64,000 bases of DNA from Herbaspirillum sp. Sphag64 (GCF_014192645.1 NZ_JACHYE010000012.1:1-64000); one strand, 5' to 3'; positions 1-9,840 are shown, numbered from the stretch's first letter. Notes: generated by a model not told the origin, from the sequence alone. Numbers and translations: made by a program.

Positions 1-13
1 AAGACCAAATTAA

Positions 14-50
14 AAGGGCTGAGTCCTGTGCAATACAGAACTCAGCCTTT
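14..50. terminator. Hairpin downstream of the leftward signalling operon
   Basis: An 11-bp stem (14-24 with 40-50, core GGCTGAGT/ACTCAGCC, one G-T pair) encloses an inner 4-bp stem (CTGT/ACAG). Read leftward it ends in CCCTTTTAA, so it could terminate the operon whose last gene stops at 157; read rightward it ends in CCTTTGG. The 110 bp between hairpin and gene show nothing else recognisable. Confidence 0.5.
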
Positions 51-156
51 GGCTGCCTAGCAATTAAACCGTCCAACTTTATGGGGTCAGTTCAGATGAC
101 TGCGGCATTTTCAATTTCTGGCCGTGCCGCTGAATTTACTTCGAATTTGCATCAAC

Positions 157-1044
157 TCAGGCGCTGATGCGGCCGGACGGGCGCTGTATCGTGATCCAGT
201 CGGCGCGCTCCTGCGCGGCATCCTGCAATACTTCCAGCATCAGCTCGGGGGACAGATCAAGCAAGGCAGCCTGCTCCAGTAGGGGCAAAGGCACAGTATC
301 TTCATCAATGGTATCGGCACAAATGACGTCTACGGAGATAACGGCCAGGTGCAGCAGTCTGGCCAGCCGCTGTTGCCTGCCTTGCTCATCATTGCCTGAC
401 GAATCCGGTTCAGCATGGAAACGTACGGCATCCACGAACAGGCTGGGTATTTGCCAGTCACGCAGCATCATCACGCTTAGATCCAACTGGTCGCATCCAA
501 ACCTCGCTCGCTCGGCTTGGCGCAATTCCTGTCGTGTCGAGGTACGATGCTGCTCCAGGAGCTCCGAGTAAGGTTGCGGTCGTATCACTGCCAATCCCAA
601 CTGACCAATGCCGGCCAGCAAACCGCAGGTGAACAACTCTGCAACCGGCGCAATTGTCACGCGTTTCCCCAGCGCCTGTGCCAGACAAGCCGTGGTCAAC
701 GAACGTGACCAGAAGCCGTTGTAGTCGAAACCACTGCAGGTACCACCATTGTAGGAATGAATCAGCGACAGGCTAAGTGCGACCTGGCGTATCGATTGCA
801 GCCCGACCAGGAGCAAGGCTTCCGATGTCACCGCTACGATCGGCCGCAGCGACGGCGCTCTGCCCGCATTGGCCAGCTTGATCAGACGCCCGGCCAATAC
901 GGGATCGGTCTGGATCTGGCGCGCCAAATCAGAGAGTGACACATTGTCGTTACGACACATGCGCATGATGTTCAATGCCAGCCCGGTGGGTGATGGCAAG
1001 CCGCGCGCTTGTTGGATCTTTTCGAAGTCGATCAGATCTACCAT
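157..1044 (-). CDS. HDOD domain signalling protein
   Basis: This 295-residue soluble protein carries an HDOD domain over roughly residues 15-215, recognisable from PSPTGLALNIMRM, TDPVLAGRLIKLAN and VGLQSIRQVALSLSL. HDOD proteins are relatives of HD phosphohydrolases that usually act as regulatory scaffolds in signalling. The segment that reads LLHDIG in active HD enzymes is LLAGIGQLGL here, so the metal-binding dyad is absent, as is normal for HDOD. It is the last gene of a leftward operon, 4 bp after the HD-GYP regulator, and probably belongs to the same signalling route. No output domain is visible beyond the HDOD module. Confidence 0.85.
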   Translation of the reverse strand: MVDLIDFEKIQQARGLPSPTGLALNIMRMCRNDNVSLSDLARQIQTDPVLAGRLIKLANAGRAPSLRPIVAVTSEALLLVGLQSIRQVALSLSLIHSYNGGTCSGFDYNGFWSRSLTTACLAQALGKRVTIAPVAELFTCGLLAGIGQLGLAVIRPQPYSELLEQHRTSTRQELRQAERARFGCDQLDLSVMMLRDWQIPSLFVDAVRFHAEPDSSGNDEQGRQQRLARLLHLAVISVDVICADTIDEDTVPLPLLEQAALLDLSPELMLEVLQDAAQERADWITIQRPSGRISA

Positions 1045-1048
1045 GATG

Positions 1049-2089
1049 TCAATTGATTTTCTCTTGATAGGCGTTGAATATCTTCATGATTTTATCCTTA
1101 TCCTGCAGGAATGCGTTCACGCAGTCTGGATCGAAATGGGTTCCTGCGTTTTCCAGTAACCATTCCGACGCTTGTTCGAAACTCCAGGCAGTCTTGTAGG
1201 GACGTCCTGATGTGAGCGCATCAAAGACATCGGCGACCGTGACAATACGTGCATATAGCGGGATATTCTTTCCGACCAGACCTTGCGGGTACCCTGTGCC
1301 GTCGAACCGTTCATGGTGAGACATTGCCACAACTGCAGCGTTGCGCATGAGTTGCGAAGTCCCGCCACCAAGAATCTTTGCACCGATGATGGGGTGGGTG
1401 CGCATGATCACCATTTCCTCGTCGGTGAGACGCCCGGGCTTGAGCAAAATGTGATCCGGGATACCGATCTTGCCGATATCGTGCAAGGGGGCTGCTTCAA
1501 AAATGTCGTTTTGCTCTTTGACGGAGAGATGCAGATTTTCTGCCAGCAAGCGAGCATAGCGAGACATGCGCTGTAGATGTGCTCCAGTTTCGACATCGCG
1601 AAACGAGGCAGCGGTGGTTAATAACGCGGCAACACTTTGCTCGTTGGCCTTGAGCTGGGCATTGATGATGTCGACCTCATCAGACAAGTTGCGGGCTCGC
1701 TCAGCCTGACGCAACTGCGATTGACGCAAGCTGAGCATGTTACTGACACGTGCGCGCAATTCGGCCTTGTTGACTGGCTTGGTGAGGAAGTCATTGGCAC
1801 TGAGCTCCAGTGCCTCGTGCTTGACCTGGTTTTTTGCATCCGCCGTAATCATGATCACGGGGACATGGTCCGGGCCAGTGAGCGTGCGGAATTCCTCCAG
1901 AAAGGCAAAGCCGTTCATCTTCGGCATCATGTAGTCCAGCAGCAGTAAATCGGTCTGGTGACTGCTGCACCAGGTCAAAGCCTGCACCGGGTCAGAAAAC
2001 TCGATCGATTCCATCTCAGGAATACCCCTGAGCATATGGGCGAATAACGCCAGATTGGTTCGATCATCATCTACGATCAAGACGTTCAT
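1049..2089 (-). CDS. Response regulator with HD-GYP output (c-di-GMP phosphodiesterase type)
   Basis: Residues 1-120 are a receiver domain with the acidic pocket at D6-D8, phospho-acceptor D52 (LLLDYMMP) and conserved K104. A short helical linker leads to an HD-GYP domain over about residues 155-340. The HD dyad is at 203-204 (PLHDIGKIGIPD), and the GYP signature lies in an intact HHERFDGTGYP at 258-268. The family hydrolyses cyclic di-GMP to pGpG/GMP (RpfG-like), so phosphorylation probably adjusts local c-di-GMP. Its ATG overlaps the stop of the upstream hybrid kinase by 4 bp (ATGA), which makes that kinase the likely phosphodonor. All catalytic motifs appear intact. Confidence 0.93.
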   Translation of the reverse strand: MNVLIVDDDRTNLALFAHMLRGIPEMESIEFSDPVQALTWCSSHQTDLLLLDYMMPKMNGFAFLEEFRTLTGPDHVPVIMITADAKNQVKHEALELSANDFLTKPVNKAELRARVSNMLSLRQSQLRQAERARNLSDEVDIINAQLKANEQSVAALLTTAASFRDVETGAHLQRMSRYARLLAENLHLSVKEQNDIFEAAPLHDIGKIGIPDHILLKPGRLTDEEMVIMRTHPIIGAKILGGGTSQLMRNAAVVAMSHHERFDGTGYPQGLVGKNIPLYARIVTVADVFDALTSGRPYKTAWSFEQASEWLLENAGTHFDPDCVNAFLQDKDKIMKIFNAYQEKIN

Positions 2090-4236
2090 GTCGCTTCCCT
2101 TATTTTTTCGGTTTGCTCACGCAAACGGGTGAATGCCACAGATAAGTCCTGACATAAATGTTGTAGCGAAACCAGTGCATTGTGATTGACAGCGGTACTT
2201 GCCTGCTGCACCAGGCTGGTCATCTGCCCCGCCCCCAGGTTGCTGCAGGCACCGTAAAGGCGATGCAACTGCGCGGCAATTTGCTCCTTATCCTCCTGTA
2301 AAACCGCCTGCTGTAACTCCTTGAGCATTGGTTCAGTATGCACAATAAACAAATCCAGCATAGCCATCATGCTCTGCTTATCGTCATCGAACAAATCAGA
2401 CAATCTCTGCATATCCAGAATGTCATCTTCGGCAGGCGTCGATGATGACGATGGCTTGGTAGTAAGTGTATCTGTAGTGGCACCGAGATGGTATGACAGG
2501 GCAACGCCAAGCTGATTCCGCTGAATCGGCTTGCTCAGGTAATCGTCCATCCCTGCCGACAGACACCGCTCGCGATCACCTGCCATCGCGTTGGCAGTCA
2601 TGGCAATAATCGGGATATGACCGCCACCATCCTGCTCTTTGAGGCGGATCAGACGCGTGGTTTCGAGCCCATCCATCACAGGCATCTGACAATCCATCAG
2701 AACCGCAGCGTAATGATTTGACTCCAGCGCGTTTAATGCCTCCCGGCCATTCATCGCAACATCCACGGCATAGCCAAGCTGATGCAATTGATGTACAGCG
2801 ACTTTCTGATTCAACAGGTTATCCTCAACCAGCAACACCAGCGCCCCCTGTGACGATGATCGGGCAGCGGCAGGTATGATGGCGGAGGTGGCTTCAGCCT
2901 GGGCACTGATGGCAGATACCAGCGCGCCATACCAAGTCGATCTCGTCAGCGGCTGCACCAGTACCGGCAAGCCTGGCAGCGTTGGCAGATCATCGTGCTC
3001 GTCCTCATTGGCCACCAGGACCAGGCAGGCGGAGAATCGGTTCTGTATGTGGGCATCTCGCAACAGTTGTACGGAGAAATCGCTGACTGCTGTGTCGATC
3101 ACCAGAATATTGTTGCTCATATGCCAATGCAGCATCTCCAGACCGGCCGACAGTGTCGTCGCGCGGCGCACATTCAGGCCGAAGGCTTGCGCATAGTCAC
3201 TCAAACTTCGAGCCACATCATCAACCGGTGCAATCAGTGTCAATTCGCCGCTGAGTGCGAGTTCTTCGCTACGCGGGAATGTGGATCGCACCGCCGTTGC
3301 ATGCGCTGCTCCAACGGACATCGGCAGTTCGAACCAGAATACAGAACCGACCTGCTTGCGGCTGCCAACGCCAATCGTGCCGCCCATCAATTCGACCAGT
3401 TGCTTGCAGATTGTCAGTCCCAGTCCGACGCCACCGTAATTGCGCACAGCCGATCCATCGACTTGACTGAATGGTTTGAAGATCTTGGATTGTGCCTCGC
3501 TATCGATACCGATGCCGGTGTCTCTGACCTCGAAACGGACCAGGCAATGATCGGTATGCCATTCGGTCATGCGGGCATTGACAGATATCGCACCGGATTC
3601 AGTAAATTTGATGGCATTGTCCAATAAATGCAGCAGGATTTGACGTACCCGGTCGGGCACGCAGCGTAACTGCGCGGGTAGCCTCGGATCGACGTAGCTA
3701 GCTAATCGCAGACCTTTGCTGCGGGCCCGCGAGGCAACCAGTTCGGCACTCTCTTCCACGACGGCAAGCAACTGTGCGTCACGCCACTCCAGCGTCAGAT
3801 CGCCGGCCTCGATTTTGGAGAAATCCAGCATGTCATCAATCATGTCCATGAGCGTGCGCGAGGCATCATCAATCGCTTTGGTATAGCCCTCCTGCTGGGC
3901 ATCCAGTGGCGTAACCCGCAACAGATCGGTCATGCCAATAATGGCGTGCATGGGTGTGCGAATTTCGTGACTGATGGTTGACAGGAATTGACTATGCGCG
4001 ACACGCAACTGCTCTTCTGGATCCTGGGCAGTGGATAACGGTACCTCAGGGTTGTCGGACGATGCCAAGTGCCGGCTGAGCAGAATCACATAGACCGACA
4101 TCGCCAGCGTTGTCAGCAATGCACTCCATTTCAATGCTGCCGGCCCATCCAGCAAGAGCGCAGCAGCAGCGCCAACAGCGCACAGGCAGAGGCCAACAGG
4201 CAGATACACGTGTTTGAGGCTGCGTCGTTGTTTCAC
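2086..4236 (-). CDS. Hybrid sensor histidine kinase with receiver and Hpt domain
   Basis: The 716-residue protein starts with two membrane segments (about 10-30 and 36-54) joined by a very short loop, so it has almost no periplasmic sensor. The kinase core follows: phospho-accepting H90 in SHEIRTP, N box LLDNAIKF, G1 DTGIGI and G2 GGVGLGLTI. Next come a degenerate receiver-like region, a canonical receiver with D515 in VLMDCQMP, and a C-terminal Hpt domain with H658 in LHRLYGACSNLGA. This BarA/RcsC-like layout supports a His-Asp-His relay inside one protein, ending on the HD-GYP regulator encoded immediately after it with a 4-bp overlap. Lack of a large sensor suggests input from the membrane or a partner. 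Confidence 0.93.
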   Translation of the reverse strand: MKQRRSLKHVYLPVGLCLCAVGAAAALLLDGPAALKWSALLTTLAMSVYVILLSRHLASSDNPEVPLSTAQDPEEQLRVAHSQFLSTISHEIRTPMHAIIGMTDLLRVTPLDAQQEGYTKAIDDASRTLMDMIDDMLDFSKIEAGDLTLEWRDAQLLAVVEESAELVASRARSKGLRLASYVDPRLPAQLRCVPDRVRQILLHLLDNAIKFTESGAISVNARMTEWHTDHCLVRFEVRDTGIGIDSEAQSKIFKPFSQVDGSAVRNYGGVGLGLTICKQLVELMGGTIGVGSRKQVGSVFWFELPMSVGAAHATAVRSTFPRSEELALSGELTLIAPVDDVARSLSDYAQAFGLNVRRATTLSAGLEMLHWHMSNNILVIDTAVSDFSVQLLRDAHIQNRFSACLVLVANEDEHDDLPTLPGLPVLVQPLTRSTWYGALVSAISAQAEATSAIIPAAARSSSQGALVLLVEDNLLNQKVAVHQLHQLGYAVDVAMNGREALNALESNHYAAVLMDCQMPVMDGLETTRLIRLKEQDGGGHIPIIAMTANAMAGDRERCLSAGMDDYLSKPIQRNQLGVALSYHLGATTDTLTTKPSSSSTPAEDDILDMQRLSDLFDDDKQSMMAMLDLFIVHTEPMLKELQQAVLQEDKEQIAAQLHRLYGACSNLGAGQMTSLVQQASTAVNHNALVSLQHLCQDLSVAFTRLREQTEKIREAT

Positions 4237-4514
4237 AACATCCTCCCCAGAGCAAGCTGGTCCTGTCCAATCATCGTGGCAAGGTAATGCGCTGCGTTAC
4301 CAGAGAGCGCTGAATTACAGGAAAGAGCATTTGGCGTTTGCAGCAACCGCTCCACCTCCTCCCTGAACAAATCGTGGCCAGTGTTATTGTTGATGCGCGT
4401 GCGCGAGGTCGAGAATTGCGGCAACAAGGTGCAAAGCTCCGTAAGGCGTGCCGACCGGGAGAAACACGAAAGGACATCAACAGCCTTCGGCACAATGATT
4501 TCGGCGTTTTTCAT
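4233..4514 (-). CDS. Small protein of unknown function leading the kinase operon
   Basis: I do not recognise this 93-residue protein. The ATG at 4514 is preceded by GGGAGGAAAT, a strong ribosome binding site, and is preferred to the ATG at 4550, which lacks one. The product begins MKNAEIIVPKAVDVLSCFSR, has two or three amphipathic helix-like stretches, and shows no signal peptide, membrane segment or metal motif. Its stop overlaps the hybrid kinase start by 4 bp, which indicates translational coupling and argues that the gene is real. It may be a small regulator or partner of the kinase; that is inference from position only. Confidence 0.65.
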   Translation of the reverse strand: MKNAEIIVPKAVDVLSCFSRSARLTELCTLLPQFSTSRTRINNNTGHDLFREEVERLLQTPNALSCNSALSGNAAHYLATMIGQDQLALGRML

Positions 4515-4640
4515 ATTTCCTCCCGCCCCTTTCGGGCTTTCTTGTTTCATTACATAATATGTTTCTGTTGCTGCCCTGCGACAAACTACAAACGAACAAA
4601 TAAAACGAATAATTTAATTATAACGAATTAAACATAAAAA

Positions 4641-4668
4641 TTGCTAATTTATTTAATTCGGTTAGAAT
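4641..4668 (+). promoter_or_regulatory. Sigma-70-type promoter for the rightward signalling operon
   Basis: TTGCTA (4641-4646) and TAGAAT (4663-4668) are separated by 16 bp, 28 bp before the ATG at 4697. They lie in a very AT-rich divergent interval (4551-4690) that must also hold the promoter of the leftward operon, although I could not place that one confidently. Confidence 0.5.
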
Positions 4669-4696
4669 TCACCCATCAACAGTATGAGAGACAACT

Positions 4697-5299
4697 ATGA
4701 CGACGACCGAGGTATGCACGACACAAGAAGCTGCTCAGATCCTGGGCATTTCAGTGACATCGGTTCAGCAATTGGTAGAAGCAGGTGTGATCGAAGCCTG
4801 GAAGACAAAAGGCGGACACCGGCGCATTCCGATGGCGGCAGTACAGGCTTATAAATCTGCCCCAAATGGAGGACATGAACACCATGAAAAGGCGCCGATC
4901 AGCAAGCAGACCGCGATTCTGGTAGTGGAAGACAACAAGCTGCAACGTGACATCTACGCCAAGAAAATCGCGTCCTGGAATCTGCCTGCGACCACCACGT
5001 TTTGCGAGAACGGCTATCAGGCCCTGGTCGAGATTGCCAGCAAGAAGCCCGACATCGTACTGGCCGATATCGTCATGGATGGCATCGATGGCTATGAAGT
5101 CATTTCGACGATCTTGAGCTACCCGTCACTGGCAGATATCAATATTGCGATTCTGTCGAGTCTGTCGGAAGAGGAGTTGCAATCACGCGGCGGCATTCCG
5201 GAAGGCGTGGTCTTTTTCCGCAAGCCGGTCAATTATGACGAACTGTCCGGCTATCTGCGTGCCTGCTGCGCGCAGAAAGTACGACTGGCACGTAGTTGA
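4697..5299 (+). CDS. Response regulator with N-terminal BldC/MerR-type HTH and C-terminal receiver
   Basis: Residues 5-55 form an excisionase/BldC/MerR-like winged HTH (CTTQEAAQILGISVTSVQQL, then TKGGHRRIP). Residues about 72-195 form a receiver with phosphosite D in VLADIVMDG and the conserved lysine in FFRKPV. The DNA-binding domain lies ahead of the receiver, the reverse of the OmpR and NarL layouts. The ATG follows a GAGAGAC ribosome binding site. The gene heads an operon with a kinase (12 bp downstream), an Hpt protein and a hybrid kinase, so it is the probable transcriptional output of that relay. The AT-rich divergent interval just upstream is an obvious candidate target for autoregulation. 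Confidence 0.88.
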   Translation: MTTTEVCTTQEAAQILGISVTSVQQLVEAGVIEAWKTKGGHRRIPMAAVQAYKSAPNGGHEHHEKAPISKQTAILVVEDNKLQRDIYAKKIASWNLPATTTFCENGYQALVEIASKKPDIVLADIVMDGIDGYEVISTILSYPSLADINIAILSSLSEEELQSRGGIPEGVVFFRKPVNYDELSGYLRACCAQKVRLARS

Positions 5300-5311
5300 T
5301 CACCTCCGGAT

Positions 5312-7057
5312 ATGTTCACCGACGATATGTTGCCGACCGACTACCTGGCTGAGCTTCCCAGTTCACGCAAGCGCCATCATCTTGCTGCGACAGAGATTGA
5401 TCTGCGTGTGATCCTGTGCATCTGCTCGGCGCTCCTCATTATTATCCTGTGGGGATTGACGTTATGGCAGTTGCACAAGACGGAGCGCGCAGAAATGGCC
5501 AATATGCAGCGCGATGTCATCAGTCTGACCAGGCTGTTCAAAGCCCATGCAAGTCGTACCATTGAAGCCACAGATCAAACCATTATCTATTTGCGTCAGC
5601 GGTACAACATCGAAGGTAAAAGTTTCAATATTGCACAGGAACTGCAAGACGGATTAGTCCCTGTAGATATCTACAATCTGTTCTCGATCGTCGACAGTAA
5701 AGCCGATGTGGTGCTCTCAACACAGCCGTTCAATCCGCTCAATTTGAGTGACCGTGCACATATCCGGGTCCACATGCAGTCTCCGGATGTCGGTTTGTAC
5801 ATCAGCGCACCTACCCTTGGAAGGGTGTCGGGAAAATGGTCGCTGCAAATGACCCGGCGCATCAACAATCCGGATGGTTCGTTCAAAGGTGTCGTGGTGG
5901 CCTCGATGGATCCGTCCTATTTCACTACCTTGTATAAGGATGTTGATGTCGGGCGTCTCGGAGCGATTGCCATGATCGGCACCGATGGCATAGTCCGGGT
6001 CCGGCATGTGGGTGCCGACGATACGCTGGGAAAAGATGCCTCCAACACGACTTTCTTCAAGACGATGCGCGCCAATGACTCTGGGACAATGTTGGCCACC
6101 AGCAGCAGCGACCACAGGGAACGTTTTTTTGCCTATGAGAAGCTCGATCATTATCCACTCTACGTTACCGTTGGCCTGGACATCGAAGAACGCTTGGCGT
6201 CTTTCCACGCCAGCCGGACAGAGGCCCTGATCATGACCAGCATTTCCTCGCTGCTGATCGTACTGGCTACGGTTGCGCTGGTGATTCTGATCGGCAACCT
6301 GATCGAAAGCCGACGCGAAGCTGTTCTGGCTGCCCAGGCAAAGCTGCATTTTCTGTCCAACATGTCACACGAATTTCGTACGCCCCTCAACGGCATCCTG
6401 GGCTATTCCGAAACGCTCATGGAAGACTTTGCCGGGACTCGCCACGGTGATTTCGCATGCACCATCCACGATAGCGGCGTACGTTTGCTCGGACTGGTGG
6501 ATTCGGTTCTGGAATTAAGTGCATTGCGCTCTGGCAAAATCAGCCTGGTACTTGGTGAAGAAAACCTGGCTGACATTGTACGTAACGCTGTCAGCCGGCA
6601 TGAGGAAGCAGCGCAAAAGAAAGGCATACGCCTGTCCGAAACAATCGCCAACGACGTACCATCGCGGATCGTCTGCGATCGCACCAAGCTATTGCAAGTT
6701 CTGGATAAATTACTGGACAACGCGATACGGTTTACCGACTCCGGCAGCATTCAGCTCAATGTCATCAAAGACACATCCAACTATCACTTCAGCATTATCG
6801 ATACCGGTTGCGGTATCCCGCTTGCCTTTCAGGAAAAGATTTTTGAGAAATTTGCTCAGGTCGACGATACCAGCACCAGAACACACGGTGGCGTTGGTTT
6901 GGGGCTGACTATCGCGGCATTGCTGGTCAAACTGATGGACGGTGAAATCTGGATCCGCTCGGCCCCAAATGTTGGCAGTACATTTTCATTCTCGCTTCCG
7001 TTGACGCCGCTGTCGTCAGTGGATGCACCACGTCTGGTCACTCCAAGAAATACCTGA
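5312..7057 (+). CDS. Membrane sensor histidine kinase with periplasmic Cache-type sensor
   Basis: The 581-residue protein has a membrane helix at about 31-52 and a periplasmic region of about 250 residues resembling a double Cache (PAS-like) sensor, containing WSLQMTRRINNPDGSFKGVVVASMDP. A second membrane helix lies near 308-330. The cytoplasmic kinase core has phospho-acceptor H353 (MSHEFRTPLNG), N box LLDNAIRF, G1 DTGCGI and G2 GGVGLGLTI. There is no receiver or HAMP domain, so phosphotransfer should go to a separate receiver or via the free Hpt protein encoded next. No clear ribosome binding site precedes the ATG, and translation may be coupled to the upstream gene 12 bp away. Confidence 0.92.
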   Translation: MFTDDMLPTDYLAELPSSRKRHHLAATEIDLRVILCICSALLIIILWGLTLWQLHKTERAEMANMQRDVISLTRLFKAHASRTIEATDQTIIYLRQRYNIEGKSFNIAQELQDGLVPVDIYNLFSIVDSKADVVLSTQPFNPLNLSDRAHIRVHMQSPDVGLYISAPTLGRVSGKWSLQMTRRINNPDGSFKGVVVASMDPSYFTTLYKDVDVGRLGAIAMIGTDGIVRVRHVGADDTLGKDASNTTFFKTMRANDSGTMLATSSSDHRERFFAYEKLDHYPLYVTVGLDIEERLASFHASRTEALIMTSISSLLIVLATVALVILIGNLIESRREAVLAAQAKLHFLSNMSHEFRTPLNGILGYSETLMEDFAGTRHGDFACTIHDSGVRLLGLVDSVLELSALRSGKISLVLGEENLADIVRNAVSRHEEAAQKKGIRLSETIANDVPSRIVCDRTKLLQVLDKLLDNAIRFTDSGSIQLNVIKDTSNYHFSIIDTGCGIPLAFQEKIFEKFAQVDDTSTRTHGGVGLGLTIAALLVKLMDGEIWIRSAPNVGSTFSFSLPLTPLSSVDAPRLVTPRNT

Positions 7058-7089
7058 GGTCTTTCGGATACCGTGAGGGAAAGTCGACG

Positions 7090-7485
7090 ATGACGCAGCC
7101 ACAATATCAATACATCAATCCTGCCGTGCTATTGGATGCAGCAGGGCAGGATACGCAAGTATTCGTCGAATTGACACGGACATTTCTTGAGATTGCCCCG
7201 CCCATGTTTGAACGTCTTGCCAAGGCAATCGAAGCCGGCAACCTGCGCGTGATCACATTGGAGAGTCATTCACTCAAAGGTACCGTTGCCCTGATCGGCG
7301 CGCACCTGGTGGCGTCCCTACTGGAGCAGATTGAATCACTTTCACGCCATGCAGAGCTCGACAGGATCAGATCGATGAAAGCCGAGCTCAACACGCTCTA
7401 CACAGCAACCGATGCCGATGTCAGAGATTGCCTGGCTTATTTCACCGCCCAACTTGAACGCGACGCCACCGGTCGTGCACGATAG
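7090..7485 (+). CDS. Stand-alone Hpt phosphotransfer protein
   Basis: This 131-residue all-helical protein matches histidine phosphotransfer (Hpt) domains. The phospho-accepting histidine is in [16 protein letters not shown] (about residue 59), with the usual xHxLKG core and following glycine/alanine helix. Free Hpt proteins carry phosphoryl groups from a kinase-attached receiver to a final response regulator. It lies between a kinase without a receiver and a hybrid kinase with one, and could connect the hybrid kinase at 7539 to the HTH-receiver protein at 4697. The next gene's possible GTG start overlaps its stop codon. Confidence 0.88.
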   Translation: MTQPQYQYINPAVLLDAAGQDTQVFVELTRTFLEIAPPMFERLAKAIEAGNLRVITLESHSLKGTVALIGAHLVASLLEQIESLSRHAELDRIRSMKAELNTLYTATDADVRDCLAYFTAQLERDATGRAR

Positions 7486-7538
7486 TGCCGACCATATCCA
7501 CGACACATCAATCCGCTATCCGCTCTCTGAGAGGGCTG

Positions 7539-9749
7539 ATGGTGCCGTTCGAATGGATTGCACAAAATAGCCGCCGTACCACCATCGTCATCGGTGTCAC
7601 CCTGATCTTCCTGCTTGGCGGCGCGACGCTGCTGTCCGGCAGCATCCTCTACCATTGGGCATTACAGGACTGGAACGACGACATCAGCAACCTCTCGTTA
7701 GTGCTGGAAGAAAATGTAGCGCAATCAATTGCATCTGCTGAACTGGTGCTCGATGGCGTGAGCGAAATTGGCGCCAATATGGCCCTCAATGGCAAGATCT
7801 CATCCAGCCAGACGCAGGTCGCAACACAGATGTTGCGCGACAAGATTGCCGGCCTGCCGCAGATCTCAGCGACGTCGTTAGTATCGGCCCGCGGCGATGT
7901 AATGATACTCACAAGGACAATGCCGGCCAACGGTATCAATGTCTCAGATCGGGACTACTATCACTATCATCTGACCCACAATAACAATCAGACCTACTTC
8001 AGCAAGCCGATTCGCAACCGTGTCAGCCACTCCTGGACGATCTACCTCAGCAGAAGGCTCAATGACCACCACGGGGAGTTTCGCGGTATCGCACTTGTCG
8101 CCATCTCCTGTGATTTCTTCGTCATTTTTTTTAAACGTGTGAGTACGGAGAAGCACGTGTCCATCATCCTGACCAATGGCAATGATGAATTACTTGCTGA
8201 GTGGCCAAGCGGTGATCATGAACCTGGTGCCACCAGACATGGTGCTGCGATGCGAAATGATGCCAATTCCAAGTCCAGAGTACTCAATCGCGACGATACT
8301 CCCAAGATCATCGTCTCGCGTGGGGTGCGCAATACACCGTTGAACCTCGAGATCAGCGTCAGTAATCGGGGCTTCAAGGACGACTGGTTACGCGCCATGC
8401 GTTTGCTGGGCGGGCTGGCAGCGCTCAGCATGGGGGCATTGGTAGTGGCGTTTTACATCATGGCATCCATACTCAAGCGGCGCGAAAATGATGCGATACA
8501 GGCCGCCTTGCTCAAGGAAGAAGCGGTTGCAGCCAATACTGCAAAGTCACATTTTCTGGCGATCATGAGTCATGAAATTCGTACGCCCATGAACGGCATT
8601 CTAGGCATGAGCGAGCTATTGCTGGAAACGGAACTGGAAAAAACCCAGCATCATTTTGCTACACAGATTCATCGTGGGACACAGGATCTGATGCGTATCA
8701 TTAATGAAATTCTTGATTTCTCAAAAATCGAGGCTGGGAAAATGGAAAGCGACATCCAGGATTTTTCGCCGGCGCTGCTGTTGCAGGAAGTGGTTGAACT
8801 GCATCGCGCCAACGCCTTGAAAAAGGAGCTGGATATCCGTACCGAACTTCTGACCGAACCGATACCACTACCAGTCGTCAGCGGCGACGTCATGCATATC
8901 CGTCAGGTACTAAGCAATCTGCTCAGCAATGCGATCAAGTTTACCAACCGCGGTGTGGTTACCATCACGTTGCAGATCACACCCGAGACAGCTGCGCCAA
9001 CGGCGATGGCGACGACGGCGATGCCCGTTGTCGGCCCTGTGCACGTAAGGCTTGCCTTTGCGGTCACGGATGACGGCATCGGCATGAGCAAGGCACAACA
9101 GGAACGCTTGTTCGAACCCTTCATCCAGGCGGACAATACTATCAGCGGCAAATACGGCGGTACCGGGCTGGGCCTGTCGATCTGCAAACGACTGGTAGAA
9201 CTGATGCGGGGTAGTATTTCCTGCGAAAGTAGCGTCGGTGTCGGCACCACGTTCCGCTTCGATATTCCGTGCGCCATTTCCTCCTCAGTGGAAAACATTA
9301 TGCCAACCACATCGAATACACCAAACAATGCTCCCACACCCGCAACCAGCGTGAGCGGGCCTTCATCGTCACGGCATGTGCTCGTCGCCGAGGATACTGA
9401 AATCAATCTGCACCTGGCGCGCATGTTGTTGAATAAGAAAGGTTTTCAGGTAAGTACGGCTGAAAACGGCGAACTGGCACTGCAGGCGCTCCGATCGACA
9501 CACTTTGATCTGGTGCTCATGGATTGCATGATGCCGGTCCTGGATGGCTTTGAAGCAACCCGGCTATGGCGTGAACACGAAGCCAGCACCGGCCAGCCAC
9601 GCACGCCGGTGATTGCCTTGACGGCGAGCGCCATTGAGGGCGACCGGGACCGCTGTCTGAGTGCTGGCATGGATGATTATCTGGCCAAGCCATTCACGGC
9701 AGTTGCATTCAACAAAATGGTAGATCACTGGCTGGTAGAGCAAGTCTGA
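7539..9749 (+). CDS. Hybrid sensor histidine kinase with Cache-type sensor and receiver
   Basis: A membrane helix, a periplasmic Cache-like sensor of roughly 250 residues and a second membrane helix precede the kinase core. The phospho-acceptor His lies in [11 protein letters not shown] (codon at 8571), with [15 protein letters not shown] and [11 protein letters not shown]-terminal receiver carries the phosphosite Asp in [12 protein letters not shown] (codon at 9522). The ATG at 7539 follows GAGAGGG; an alternative GTG at 7485 overlaps the Hpt stop and adds 18 residues. The sensor resembles that of the kinase at 5312, so the two may respond to related ligands. No Hpt domain is attached, consistent with use of the free Hpt protein encoded just upstream. 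An alanine/threonine-rich insert lies between the N and G1 boxes. Confidence 0.92.
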   Translation: MVPFEWIAQNSRRTTIVIGVTLIFLLGGATLLSGSILYHWALQDWNDDISNLSLVLEENVAQSIASAELVLDGVSEIGANMALNGKISSSQTQVATQMLRDKIAGLPQISATSLVSARGDVMILTRTMPANGINVSDRDYYHYHLTHNNNQTYFSKPIRNRVSHSWTIYLSRRLNDHHGEFRGIALVAISCDFFVIFFKRVSTEKHVSIILTNGNDELLAEWPSGDHEPGATRHGAAMRNDANSKSRVLNRDDTPKIIVSRGVRNTPLNLEISVSNRGFKDDWLRAMRLLGGLAALSMGALVVAFYIMASILKRRENDAIQAALLKEEAVAANTAKSHFLAIMSHEIRTPMNGILGMSELLLETELEKTQHHFATQIHRGTQDLMRIINEILDFSKIEAGKMESDIQDFSPALLLQEVVELHRANALKKELDIRTELLTEPIPLPVVSGDVMHIRQVLSNLLSNAIKFTNRGVVTITLQITPETAAPTAMATTAMPVVGPVHVRLAFAVTDDGIGMSKAQQERLFEPFIQADNTISGKYGGTGLGLSICKRLVELMRGSISCESSVGVGTTFRFDIPCAISSSVENIMPTTSNTPNNAPTPATSVSGPSSSRHVLVAEDTEINLHLARMLLNKKGFQVSTAENGELALQALRSTHFDLVLMDCMMPVLDGFEATRLWREHEASTGQPRTPVIALTASAIEGDRDRCLSAGMDDYLAKPFTAVAFNKMVDHWLVEQV

Positions 9750-9840
9750 GAGCAATTTTCGACTGCAGGATACTAAGGAAATCTCTGGGGGATTTACACA
9801 GCGCTTTGCGTTACTCTCTTGTTTAGTATTCACAGAACTA

